The notes under the pieces are model-generated. The model saw only the letters and a program-made list of their open reading frames with translations. It was not told the DNA's origin and did not search any database. Position numbers and translations under genes: made by a program. 64,000 nt of DNA, taken from assembly GCA_027563935.2 (NCBI GenBank), contig CM050446.2:130113608-130177607 (forward strand), read 5' to 3'. The stretch is from Costus lasius. Its lineage: Eukaryota > Streptophyta > Magnoliopsida > Zingiberales > Costaceae. Positions 10,369 through 20,807 of this stretch are shown here, piece by piece. Positions within the stretch are counted from its first letter, which is position 1, and each line of letters starts with the position of its first letter.

Positions 10369-12530
10369 CTATCGCGCGTAAAGACTCGAGTGCCCTCGAT
10401 TGTCCCTGCTCAAGGTGCAATATGTCGTCACGCATCCTCCCTGCTCGGCTTGTATATGCACTAGAGAAGGGTCTGGTGGCACTGGAGTAGATGGCCCGGC
10501 ATATGTAGACGGCCTATCAACGGCAGATGGCTCGACTGGTGGAACGTGCTCCGGAATCCTCGATGGTGAAGGAGGAGAAGCTGCCTCTCTAGGACCTCCC
10601 CCACGAGTGGGATCCACGATCTAGTTCTGCTGAACACGAACCGTAGTACGGTCCATGTTCGGCAACCTCATCGTAACATCAGTACCTCTGAACATCAGAT
10701 GATATGAGCTCCCAAGCCTCGTAATCATCTTAATGGTTACGCATGCGTCCATATCTAGTTTGGGATTGCCCTTTGCCTCATTCAACCCCGAGAGGTCAAA
10801 ACCGAGGGCAAGGGAAATGGTGGTAATCATGCCTCCCATCACGAGTACTCCTCTTCGTGCTTTAGCGGCCTTATGAATCTGCTTCATGAGGTAGAACGGG
10901 GTGCTGAGGCAGAACCCTGTCAACATAGCCCATAAAAAAAACAACTCCAAAGATCTGACCATGCCATCGCTCTCTGCTCTCCCAAAAATAGTATGTGCAA
11001 GTACCCGATGTATATATCTGAAAACTGGGCTAGAAAGGCATGTGGCTCTGGCAGTCCTTGGATCGAATCCTCGCTCACCAGATATATCTCGCCAGAAAGT
11101 CCTCTCAGTGTACTCGTGTGGGCGATATCTAGTACCATCCGAGGGGAACCCAAATATATGACCAAACTAGTCAAGCGTCAGTACATGGTCCCGGTTCCCC
11201 AACCAAAACGTCATCCTACCAGGATCACTGTCATCATAGTTCTTCAATGTAATCTGGACTGAGCTGAAAAACTCCAAAGTCGACTGAACATAAGTCAGAT
11301 GCCTCTGGTGATAGAAATCCTGCCAACCTATGTTCGTGAACATCCACTGGATGTCATCGAACAATCCTAGGGACTGCAGTGTCTGGTCGTCCCAATATCT
11401 CGTGCTAAGTACTCCCCGAGTGGACATAACATGATACCTCCTCTCCTGGTCCCTACTCCTGTGTCTGATCTGACGTGGGTAAGGAGTGAGTACAGGAGGT
11501 GGTGATCGTGCATGTCTCCTCTCTGGTATCTTAGGCTCTAGTATAGTAGGAGACAACTCAGAAGATGAAGGCTCAGGGGATGCAGCAAGTGAATGTCCTG
11601 AAGATGGCTCGGGTGAAGGCAAGTGAATCTTGGGTGATGGTGCTGGTGATGCTGATGCAGTGACTGGCATCTCGGTGGTATGTGGTGCCTCAGATGGTGC
11701 TGGTGGTGCTAGCTCACTAACAACAGACGGCTCATGTACTACTAATGGAGAAGAGCAGAGCTCTGGTATATCTACTGAAATCTCAGGTAAGTCCGCAAAT
11801 ATCTCAGGACATCCATCCTCCTGATCTAGCAATACTGGCGTGGCAGCCTCAGGGACAGGTAGGTCTCCCTGGGCTGAGGAGGGTGATGGAATCGCAGGGG
11901 TCTGGGCAGAGTCATGTGGGGTGTCTACATCCATGGTCTGAGTATCGGACGGTACTCAGACTCTGGTAGATCAGTGGGAGGCCCTGGTGTAGCAGAATCC
12001 TCTACATCCATCGGAGTAGTCTCAACTACTGTTGGTGCTGGCGTCGGGGGTGCTATCGATATCTCAACTGTCTCTACAACTGGGGATAAGGGTCTGGTAA
12101 CTCTCCTCCCCCAAGTGCTAGTAGCTCGACCAGTACGCTTCCTAGCGTACCATCACGCGATCCTCTGATCGCGGCTCTCCGGCTTATCAGCAGGCCTCTC
12201 TGATATAATCTCTAGCTCTAGGGAACTGGCTGGCTCGGGCACTGCCGTCTATGATGCACTGGGTACTGAGGATGTACTAGGGGCTGGGGATGTCCTCTCA
12301 GTGCCAATCTCGTTAGAGACACTGGGATACTCTCATGGTGTATCGAAGGGAGGATGTAAGTCGAACAGTATCGGAGACTCTACCGCCGACATCTGTGCTA
12401 GCTCAAACCTCTCCGGGAGTACTCCATGGACCATCCTATACCTTGGATATATAGGAGGGTACGGTCCTTGTACACTATGTTTCCTCACCGCCCCATAGGG
12501 TCTGGTCCTCACTGATCTCCTTGGAGCCAT
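10369..12530 (-). pseudogene. ATHILA ORF-1-like retroelement protein, broken
   Basis: Reading leftwards, an ATG near 12530 (MAPRRSVRTRPYG) opens a frame to 12333. The sequence then shifts frame and continues as a long Pro/Ser/Glu-rich region (11934 to about 11500) and a globular domain (YWDDQTLQSLGLF, LTYVQSTLEFFSSV, RMTFWLGN). A single TAG at about 11166 interrupts TLD/FGHIFGFPSDG, and the same frame runs on to 10621 (second TAG) and 10369. The pattern of an aromatic-rich helix, a TLEF segment and an F-x-L-G-x...L-T-L-x-x-F-G block resembles the plant ATHILA ORF-1 family. It could be the 3' ORF of element B, being on the same strand downstream of gag-protease, or an independent remnant. Function unknown; family call from memory of motif pattern. 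Confidence 0.6.
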
Positions 12531-13666
12531 AGTATCTATCAAAGCAATCCAATATATGCAAATATAGCTCAAAAACTGTGATGCAACAGTAACTATAAAG
12601 TCGCTCGTGAAAATGTGGAGCAAGAACGATCCAAAAATCCGATCTAAAGCCCTCAAACTAATGCTAGGTGCATGCAAATCTAGTACTGAGATTGAAAATC
12701 AAGTTTTGGAAGAGTTTGCTCACAAATATGTGCAGAGATCGGCGTCAAATCGGTCGAAAAGCAAGCTTTGGTGCGCTGGCGGACAGACGGCAATTCTCCA
12801 CGAAATCCGGCGGAAACCCGGTGGAAGATCGTTGGAAATCACTTGCTGGAAGTAGAGAAAGGTGGGTGGAAAGGTTTCGTCGCCGCTCGTGGAAGGAATC
12901 GTCGAAAATCGGCAAATTACGAGCATGGGCGTAAACCCTAAGTGACCGGTTAAGTTTAAACCGTAGGAACTTACGGTCCGTAAAGGCTTCACGGCTTCGC
13001 CCGTAATCCCGCTTTACTGAACAGTCCCAGCAATATTTAAAATCACGGCTACGCGATAATTACAGAGTCACCCGTAAATCTCGCATTTTGACTTGGTTCT
13101 TCACTAAAAAATTTTCTAAAAATTCCTAGAAAATTAACCAAAAATTCGTATAGACACTTTCATCACAACATGCTAACAAAATTAACCAAAAATTCAAAAC
13201 TAATAAACTAATCACGAAAAATCCTAAACTTAAATTTTAAAGGAAAATTGCGGAAATTAATAGAGTTCAGAGCTTCTGGGTTGCCTCCTAGGTAGCACTT
13301 ATTTAAGGTCCTTAGCTTGACCAAAATAATGTTCATTGTCCTTCAGGTGGATATGAGACGCAGTGAATAATAGGCAACATTTGTTCTTCACGCCTTTCCA
13401 AATCATTACGTGGGTTTAACTTTAAAGTTTGAGATAATTCTCATGTTCCAACTTTCTTCTTCTTGTCCCTCTCATGCTTTGCCCAATATTCTAAGGGACG
13501 TTTATCGATTTCAAAAATATTTCCTTCATCAATTTATCCTCCTTCACTTCAGGGATCGACGAGAACCTACAAAATAAAACTTATAACCCCTTAAAGAAAA
13601 ATCATAAAGCAATTTGCTGTCATTTAAATTCAACGTTAACTTCTCATGCAGCATATCAATTATAGC
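12531..13666 (-). other. Non-coding part of element B between protease and the 3' ORF
   Basis: No RT, RNase H or integrase is encoded, so the pol core is deleted. Near 13280-13300 the minus strand carries CTAGGAGGCAACCCAGAAG, the type of sequence found just after integrase in Athila-type elements. At 12950-13080 there are ACGG..CCGT and TTCACGG..CCGTAA palindromes like those in the LTRs. 13301-13666 is the degraded continuation after protease. Confidence 0.45.
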
Positions 13667-14269
13667 TCATGTACTTGCCAAAAATAGTCTACCTAGAATA
13701 ATAGGTGATTTAGTGTCGTCTTCCATTCTAACAATCATAAAATCAGTCAAGATAGAAAACTTATCAATTTTGACAAATACATTTTCTAAAATTCCTAGAG
13801 GTTGCTGAACAAATTTATTAGCAAATTGAAGGCAAGTTCCAGTAGGTTTAAATTCTCCACTACCTACTTTCTCAATCATATATGAAAGCATCAAACTAAC
13901 ACTCGATCCTAAGTCACATAAAGCATTCTCAACAAAGAACTTACCAACTTGGCAAGGAATTGAAATGTCTCTAGGATCTCTTATCTTTGTTATTTCTATG
14001 TCCATACTTACCTGGTCGCCCTTCACTTCAGACTCTCTAATATCGGATTTTCCTTGATCTACTTCAAATACCCTCTGGGGAAAAGGGATTGGAGGAACAT
14101 ATGCAGGCGGGCCTACATATTTTGGCTCCTCCCATTTCTTCTCACAGCTCTCTGACTCAAGAGTAATGTCCTCAGATGTGTCTGTAGAACTCTCGATGAG
14201 CCCTCCAGGTGCATCATTGTTTTTGCCACTCACAGTAGCGACCGCATTACAATGCTCCCTGGGATTCAT
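13667..14269 (-). pseudogene. Element B protease region
   Basis: The open stretch begins N-P-R-E-H-C-N-A, as in element A, and contains the linker YVGPPAYVPPIPFP. The protease core follows with D-L-G-S-S-V-S-L-M, and the stretch ends with I-I-L-G-R. It is offset by one base from the gag frame that precedes it, so a frameshift lies at about 14270-14383. Translation then stops soon after the L-G-R segment. It is a remnant of the maturation protease of the element. Confidence 0.82.
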
Positions 14270-14382
14270 CTCAGGTTGTCCCGGAAGTCTCCCTTTGGGC
14301 TACTAGTAGAACTCGCTTGCTGAGCTATCTGGTTCTCTAACATCTTGTTGTGGATAGCCAAAGCATCCACGAGAGATGTCAG

Positions 14383-15612
14383 CTACTTGACCGCATCAGC
14401 GAGATCCTCAGTGCTCTTCTGCTGTTTCATGAGAAATCCTTCTAGCATGGTCTCCAAGTTTGACTTCTGGGGCTGTCCATATTGTCTTGATTGAAAGCCT
14501 GGTGGTGGCCTGTTATTCTGCTGGGGATACTGAGGAGAAACTTGTCCTTGATTGTTCTTGCAGGACAAGTTGGGGTGGTTCCTCCATCCTGGATTGTAAG
14601 TTGCAGAATATGGGTCATTCACTGGTCTCTAATTGAAATTCCCCAAGGCATTAACTTACTCCTGATTAAGATTTTCTTGAGATGAATCATGCCCTGTTAC
14701 ACCACACACTTTACAGGAAACTGCATTAATGGCAACTGGGGGAAAGGAAAAAGAATCTAACTTCTGTGCCAATAAATCTACCTTTGCCGCTAGAGATGTC
14801 AAGGAATCATTATGGTACTTACCAAATCCCGTGGAAGTAGTACCTCGCTCACTCGACCAGTGGTTATGGTTCATGGCCATATCCTCAAGTAGAGCTGTCG
14901 CCTCTTCCACGCCCTTGCTCATGATTGTTCCTCCAGCCGCAGCGTCCACCATCAACTTGGTGTTATAATCCAATCCATTATAAAAGATGTGGATCAGAAC
15001 CCATGCTTGGAGTCCATGGTGTGGGCACATATGCTGGAGCTCCTTGAATCGATCCTAGGCGTCATACAGTGATTATCCCTCTTGTTGTGCAAAACATGTA
15101 ATCCTGTTGCGCAGTTGAACAGTCTTGCTAGGTGGGAAGTATTTGTTCAGAAAGGTTTTGGAAAGCTCATCCCAAGTAGTAATGGATCCTGCTTGTAGCG
15201 AATATAGCCAAGCTCTCACATGGTCCCTGAGAGAAAACAGAAATAATCTTAGTCTTATAGCGTCAGATGAAACTCCATTAACTTTGATAGTATCACAATA
15301 TTCTAAAAAAACAGCTAGATGTATATTAGGGTCCTGATTTGGGGATCCCCCAAATTGATTTTGCTGGACCATCGTCATCAACGCTGGTTTAAGCTCAAAG
15401 TTGTTCACTTCTACATTGGGTCGGACTATGCTTGAATTAAAGCCTTGTATGTTCGGTACAGCGAAGTCCCTCAAAAATTGATTGTTTGCCGCCATTGCAC
15501 CTTCTTCAGAAATCTTCTGAGTCTGAAACTGTAATCTCCTTCGAAGGCGGAATGTACACTCAATTTCTGGGTCTGCTGGAACTAAAATACCTGTTCGAGA
15601 AGTTCTGGGCAT
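14383..15612 (-). pseudogene. Element B gag
   Basis: ATG at 15612 (MPRTSRTGILVPADPEIE). One frame runs to 14383 with stops at about 15070 and 14655, so only two single-codon breaks interrupt it. It contains the gag signature LRLFLFSLRDHVRAWL, KYFPPSKT, the HHGLQAWVLI segment and part of a zinc knuckle (CKVCGVTGHD, whose last cysteine is not evident). Then comes a Q/N/P-rich tail (NNRPPPGFQSRQYGQP). It aligns along its length with the gag of element A on the opposite strand. It would package the element RNA but is inactive here. Confidence 0.87.
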
Positions 15613-15747
15613 ACAACATGTAAGTCTAAATAGAAAATAAAATAACAGTCAAAAAGAAAAGAAAAGTAAAAATTAACACTAAAACAAAAGAAAGAAAAGT
15701 GTCTAGTCTCCAAACTTATCTAATAAGTCAATATTAACTAGCCGTAA

Positions 15748-15765
15748 TCCCCGGCAACAGCGCCA
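15748..15765 (-). other. Element B primer-binding site (Asp tRNA type)
   Basis: On the minus strand TGGCGCTGTTGCCGGGGA differs from the element A site at one position. It lies six bases inside the LTR end at 15772. Confidence 0.87.
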
Positions 15766-15771
15766 AAAACT

Positions 15772-17216
15772 TGATAGCTTTCCGCAAGTGCACTGAATTA
15801 TCGAAGTAATAAAAATATTATCGTTCCCAACGAGGACTACATAGTTAAGTACTGACTTTTTGACTTGTTGAATATAGGCAAACTAAATATGCAGCAGTAT
15901 TGAACTTCTAAGTACGAACAATTCAAATGCAGCGTTAAAGGGGTTTTCAAATTCTAAAAGATTCGGGATACTATGGGTTCACCACACTGACAAACAAGAA
16001 TTATTTAAAGATTTCTCAATCAACAGAAACTATAAATCATATAAATCATGAAAGAAACTTTTCCTAATGTACATATCACCTCCACTCGGAGTGTAATATG
16101 GTGTTTAGTTCAGTTAACTCCCTACTCTCGTGACAGTTAACCTAACTAAACTCATTAAGTTATATGAAAAGCTGTTAGATCCTTCAGACGAATCCAACCT
16201 ACTCTCGTGATTGGATTCGAAGGCTCAACTGAAATAGATCGGACGTTGCGATTCACCTCTCGGTACTTCTCGCAATGTCTAATACGCAATTATACATGGC
16301 CAGGGTAAATTATGAAATGAATACAACTTCAGTCAAATCATGATAATAAATTCATATGAAAAGAGCATAAAATATAGATCAATTCATGAATGTCAGTGGG
16401 CTACGCCCATTAATCCCGAAACAAGGATCTACTCACTCATGTTCGTAAAGTAAAACATGTTTGTACGATGAACAAGTAAGAATCTCATAAGAATTGCAAG
16501 ATAATCACTAAGACAACAATAAAACTGCCTTCTCCTCGATCTGTAGATAAGAAAGAGTCGATCAATCATCGCTTTTGCGTGGAATCTCACTGGAATATGC
16601 TCTGAAACTTGAATTTCTCCCTCGTCGTTGCCGCTACTTGTGTTCATCCGAAAAAGCTCTCTTAACCCTTGAAAAATCTGATCTTTTATAGTTAGACCGA
16701 TTTGGAATCCATCAAGGAACGGTTTTGCGAAGTTTGGTTCAAATCCGGTTCGAATCGGTGGAGAATCGAGTGAAAAACTCGTCGGGCGACAATTTTCACA
16801 GTCCGTAACAAGTTTACGGCGGAGGCCGTAAATGTCTCTATGTGTATAGCCTTTTGTACATAGAAAGTTTCATGGGCCGTGATGGATTCACGGCTTCACC
16901 CGTGAAAGTTTCTGTGCATTCCAACACTTAGCCGTTTTTCGCCCTTCGCTCGACATCAAAATTACGGCTAAGCCATAATTATAGCCAAGGTAGTGAATGT
17001 AAGTTCATGATCTCCTCGGGAATCATGCTCTAGCTTCAAAACTTGTGAAATTCTTTATTTTTGGGTGATTTTACCTACATTTTCATAAAAACCAAGAAAA
17101 GTAAAGATTTCGTGCCAAGTGAAGTAAAAGCATCGAAATAAGCACAAAATCATGCAAATAAGCTCAAAATATGATCTAAAATATAGGCAAAAGTGTGATG
17201 TAAATACAACGCATCA
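15772..17216 (-). repeat. Element B 5' LTR
   Basis: 1445 bp from TGATGCGTTG (minus strand, at 17216) to AAGCTATCA (at 15772), with TG/CA ends. It contains palindromic segments at about 16795-16990 (TTTACGGCGGAGGCCGTAAA and TTCACGGCTTCACCCGTGAA). Its first 150 bases resemble the start of the element A LTR. Confidence 0.82.
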
Positions 17217-18150
17217 GACAGCTTTTCTATACCATGTCAGATTGGGGAGATGACCTTTCAGAGAGCCTTATGCAATTTAAAAGCGAGTGTTAGCCTTATG
17301 CCATTGTCATTATGTTAAAGGCTGGATTTGGGTGATTTGAAAACTACTAATATCTTTTTACAGCTTGTAGACAAATCAGTTCATCGTCCCGTTAGTATCT
17401 TAGAGAACGTTCCTATTAAAGTTGGAGATTATTTTGTTCCTGCTAATTTTGTTGTATTAGAAATTGATGAGAATGACAGATTCCCTATCATTCTAGGGAG
17501 ACCTTTTTCTCACTACTGCTGGAGCTGTCATTGATGTCAAAAATAGGAAACTGGCTTTGAACATCAGTGACAATGTTATACAATTTGATTTGTTTGACTC
17601 TTTGAAAAAACCTTCTCTTGCAGGTACATGTTGCAGTGTAGATATCGTTGAGAGGACTATACAGTAAATTGAACACTATAGGAAGGAGGTGGATCCGCTG
17701 GAACTGGCCTTGACCAACACTGAGGATAGAGACCTTGAGGGCAAAGCTGAAAAGTATGCTGCTCTACTAGATGTCGACCCCAACATGGACATCAAGCCCG
17801 AAGGAAACCAAGAAGAACAAGGGGAGAAGAAGCTTGAATTTAAATAACTACCTAGCACACTGAGATATGAATTCCTATGTGACAATTCTACATCCCCGGT
17901 AATAGTTAGTGCAGAATTGGACAAAGAGCAAACCGAGATACTCCTTGAAGAACTCCGTCTTTACAAGAAGGTAATTGACTATTCACTTGATGATATTAAA
18001 GGGATTAACCCCTCTATTTGCATGCACAGGATTTTATTTGAAGAAAATAGCAAATCTTATGTGGAATTTCAACGCCGACTTAATCCACATATGAAAGATA
18101 TTGTGAAGAAGGAGGTGCTCAAACTTTTGGATGCAGGAGTTATCGATCAT
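17217..18150 (+). pseudogene. Fragment C: Athila protease to RT start, broken
   Basis: Plus-strand remnant beginning within the protease (GEM-type segment at about 17240). It contains the QLVDKSV...ILGRPF protease core, an acidic linker (17690-17850) and the N-terminal edge of RT (INPSICMHRI, RRLNPHMKDIVKKEVLKLLDAGVI). Frame changes near 17510 and stops near 17665 and 17846 inactivate it. Left of it lies the LTR of element B; right of it, at 18140-18155, the sequence turns into copia RNase H. The polymerase catalytic part is absent. Confidence 0.85.
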
Positions 18151-18745
18151 GTATGCAATGTTGTGTACTAGACCATATGTGGCTTATGCTGTGAGCATAA
18201 CCAGCCGATACCAATCCAATCCAGGTCTGCAGCACTGGGTGACTGTAAAGAACATCCTTAAGTATCTAAGAAGAACTAAGGATTTATTTTTAGTCTATGG
18301 GGGACAGGAAAAGCTCAGTGTTCAGGGCTACACTGATGCGTCATTCCAGTCTGACCCTTATGGCTTTAGATCGCAAGTAGACTATGTGATCAAGATGAAT
18401 AGAGGAGCTGTTTGCTGGAAAAGCTTCAAGCAATCCACCATAGCTGATTCTACAATCGAGGTTGAGTATGTAGCCGCTTCTGAGGCAGCCAAAGAAGTCA
18501 TTTGGATAAGGAAGTTCATATCTAATCTTCAGGTGGTTCCATCTGTTGTGGATCCGATTGAGCTCTATTGTGACAACAATGGAGCGATTGCACAGGCAAA
18601 GGAACCACGGTCTTATCCAAGTTCCAAACATATACTCAGGAGATTTCACCTGATCAGAGAGATCAATGATCGAGGTGATGTCAAGATTAGCAGAGTTGAC
18701 ATAGAAAACAATCTAGCAGACCCACTAACCAAAGCTTTGGCGTAG
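18131..18745 (+). pseudogene. Copia RNase H C-terminus, fused to an Athila RT start
   Basis: The 204-codon open frame begins at an ATG in the Athila fragment (MQELSI). Within a few codons it becomes a Ty1/copia RT-RNase H end: MYAMLCTRP, YTDASFQSDPYG, TIADSTIEVEYVAASEAAKEVIW, LYCDNNGAI, SSKHILRRFH and the terminal ADPLTKAL. RNase H acidic residues are visible in the D-A-S-F, E-x-E-Y and C-D-N-N segments. RT itself is missing. The first seven codons are not copia-derived. The usual histidine of the K-H-I segment is present. Because it lacks the polymerase it cannot support transposition. Confidence 0.87.
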
Positions 18746-18810
18746 TAGAAGCATGATGGTCATACGAGGGATATGGGGTTGAGGTTCTTCAACCTCTAGG
18801 TCTAAGTGCA

Positions 18811-18820
18811 AGTGGGAGAT
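18811..18820 (+). other. Copia polypurine tract
   Basis: AGTGGGAGAT immediately precedes the LTR start TGTTGG, as in many plant copia elements. Confidence 0.8.
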
Positions 18821-20793
18821 TGTTGGTGTTTATGCCCTGTGACCTAGTTTTGGTCTATCATTGTACTACTTGATACTAATATTTCTTATATATCATTCTG
18901 GTATTGCCATTATTGTACTTTGTTTACATCTGCGATTATGTACATGCATGATAATGTCCCTAAAGATAGATTGTATCTGTGCTTAAACTCTTGTCCCCAG
19001 TCGAGTACCTGAGTGGATATGGGACGGCTCTGGTACATGTGAGACTAGTATATGGGTTGGTTAGGCACGAGATGCTAACGCAGACATATGGGTATATCAG
19101 TGCTACTAGATATACTGGACCGACCTGCTGTGAGGCAATGACTTAGTGCCATGAGTTATCCTCACAAGTGGCAGAAGATGCATTGATCGCTTCACTTAAG
19201 GTCATTGACTCTTTTATATGGTTAGAGACATACTTTGATACAACCTATGAGTTATCCTCACTGTAGTTGGGAGGTAATAACGGTTGTCATTGAGTATGTC
19301 ATGACACATATGAGAGGTCAATGTACAGATAGAGGATTTGCCCCTTCCTAAGGGAAGCTTGATATCCATGGGTCCCCCCTATGGTTTTATGACTGAAAGT
19401 GTATGGTCATACCTAGGTGAAAGCCTGATCTAGTCATGACCATGAGATTGGGTAAAAACAAGTGGTGACACACTTGCCCAATTGGATATCAGTTTGGCAA
19501 AGAGACTGTAATGCATCTGTACCTTGTTGCGATGATGGGAATGTCGATGTCGATATCCATTCCAATGACTTGGGTAGTAGCGATGCACTGCTAGGTGTCA
19601 CTCACTGCTTGTGATGACCTTAAAGCATCACTGCCAACGTCAAAGGAACCTATAGGGTCGCACACCTTGATACTCGATTTCTCGTATTGATCGAGAAGCC
19701 TTATGATCGAGTTATTGGATAGCTCAGATCTATTTGGGAGATTTCATTAGTGTCATTGGGCCTGATGAGATGGAAGAGAGTTATTGGAGCCAAACTTTAG
19801 TTTTGGCAGGTTGACCCGAAATTGACCATGGTTTGTCACATTTGAGTTAGGGTTGCATTGGATTGGATCCAATGGCTTAATCAACTTGTGCAATGAAGTT
19901 TGGGCTAGTTCATTACCCAATGAGGCCCAATAACAAGTTGTTATAACGAGAGAATAGGGCATAAGGGTATAATGGGGAGAAACCTAACCCCATTGGCGCC
20001 TAAGGGCATAATGGGGTGTAGGTGGCGCATATTGCTTCATTAGGAAGGATATGGCGCTTCCCCCTTGTTCCTTGGATGGAAGGCTTGCCCTTTAGGCAAG
20101 TCTTAGGCATGTATGGCTTGGAGGACTTCTTTGGTAAGTCCTTGGCGCATAAGGCAAATGGTAAGGGATTTATGGAAAGGACTTGAAGTCTTGCCATAAC
20201 CCTAACCCTAATTAGCCAACTCCCCTTAACCCTAGCCGCCTCCTTCATGAGCATTGCGACAAACCCTTTATCTTGCCGCCCCATCTTGCTAATATATACA
20301 CATATATGCAAGAGCAAGGGACAAAAAAAAACAATTTGTGTGAGACTTAGCGGCAAGAGCAACATCAAAGGCGCAACCTCTTCCTTAAGGCTGCAAGCTT
20401 CCTCTTCCCTTCCTCCTCTTGGCGCAACAAGTTGGAAGGCTTGGCGGCATCATCTCCCTTCACCTTCTCCTTGGTGCATCTTCCCTGGAAGGTGGCACAA
20501 GCATTATAAAAGGGCACCAATGGCTTGGATCTTCTTCCCGAGGCTAGCACCGGGCGTGGAAGAAGAGAACTCGAGGCATTCGTGTGTGTGAGATTGCAGA
20601 GGGCGCATGCTTGGGCGCCTACATCGGCATCGCTTCTTCTTACTCATAGGTACTTTCTCCTCTCATCATGTCAACTCCCTCGCAAGAACAAGATCTATTG
20701 GGTTTTTGGGACCAATCTGTTTCGGGGATATGCTTCCGCTGTGTAATTATATTGTATGTAAAATTTTAAAAATATCCTCAGGGTTTTCCAACA
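18821..20793 (+). repeat. Copia 3' LTR
   Basis: 1973 bp with perfect six-base inverted ends TGTTGG...CCAACA. The body holds no protein-coding signal. A TATA box lies at 20505. Confidence 0.85.
20505..20513 (+). promoter_or_regulatory. TATA box in the copia LTR
   Basis: TATAAAAGG about 290 bp before the LTR end, at the position expected for the U3 promoter of a copia LTR. The start site would be some 30 bp downstream. Activity is not shown by the sequence. Confidence 0.6.
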
Positions 20794-20807
20794 ATTTTTA
20801 TGTTTTT

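Larger units (their letters stand above)
13260..17216 (-). mobile_element. Element B: Athila-lineage Ty3/gypsy element lacking pol
   Basis: Reading right to left, the element consists of a 1445-bp LTR (17216-15772), an Asp-type primer site (15765-15748), gag (15612-14383) and protease (14269-13667). The pol core is then missing. The 3' LTR was not found, so the left limit is uncertain and the element may extend to 10369 through the ATHILA ORF-1-like pseudogene. The LTR starts inside or against a plus-strand protease-RT fragment (C), which suggests B was inserted into C. Confidence 0.8.
18147..20793 (+). mobile_element. Ty1/copia element, 5'-truncated
   Basis: Only the RNase H end, polypurine tract and 3' LTR remain. 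The upstream 5' LTR, gag, integrase and RT were lost at the junction with fragment C. The right end abuts a unit of the 65-bp repeat array, showing that the element sits within that array. A target duplication cannot be tested because the left end is gone. Confidence 0.85.
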
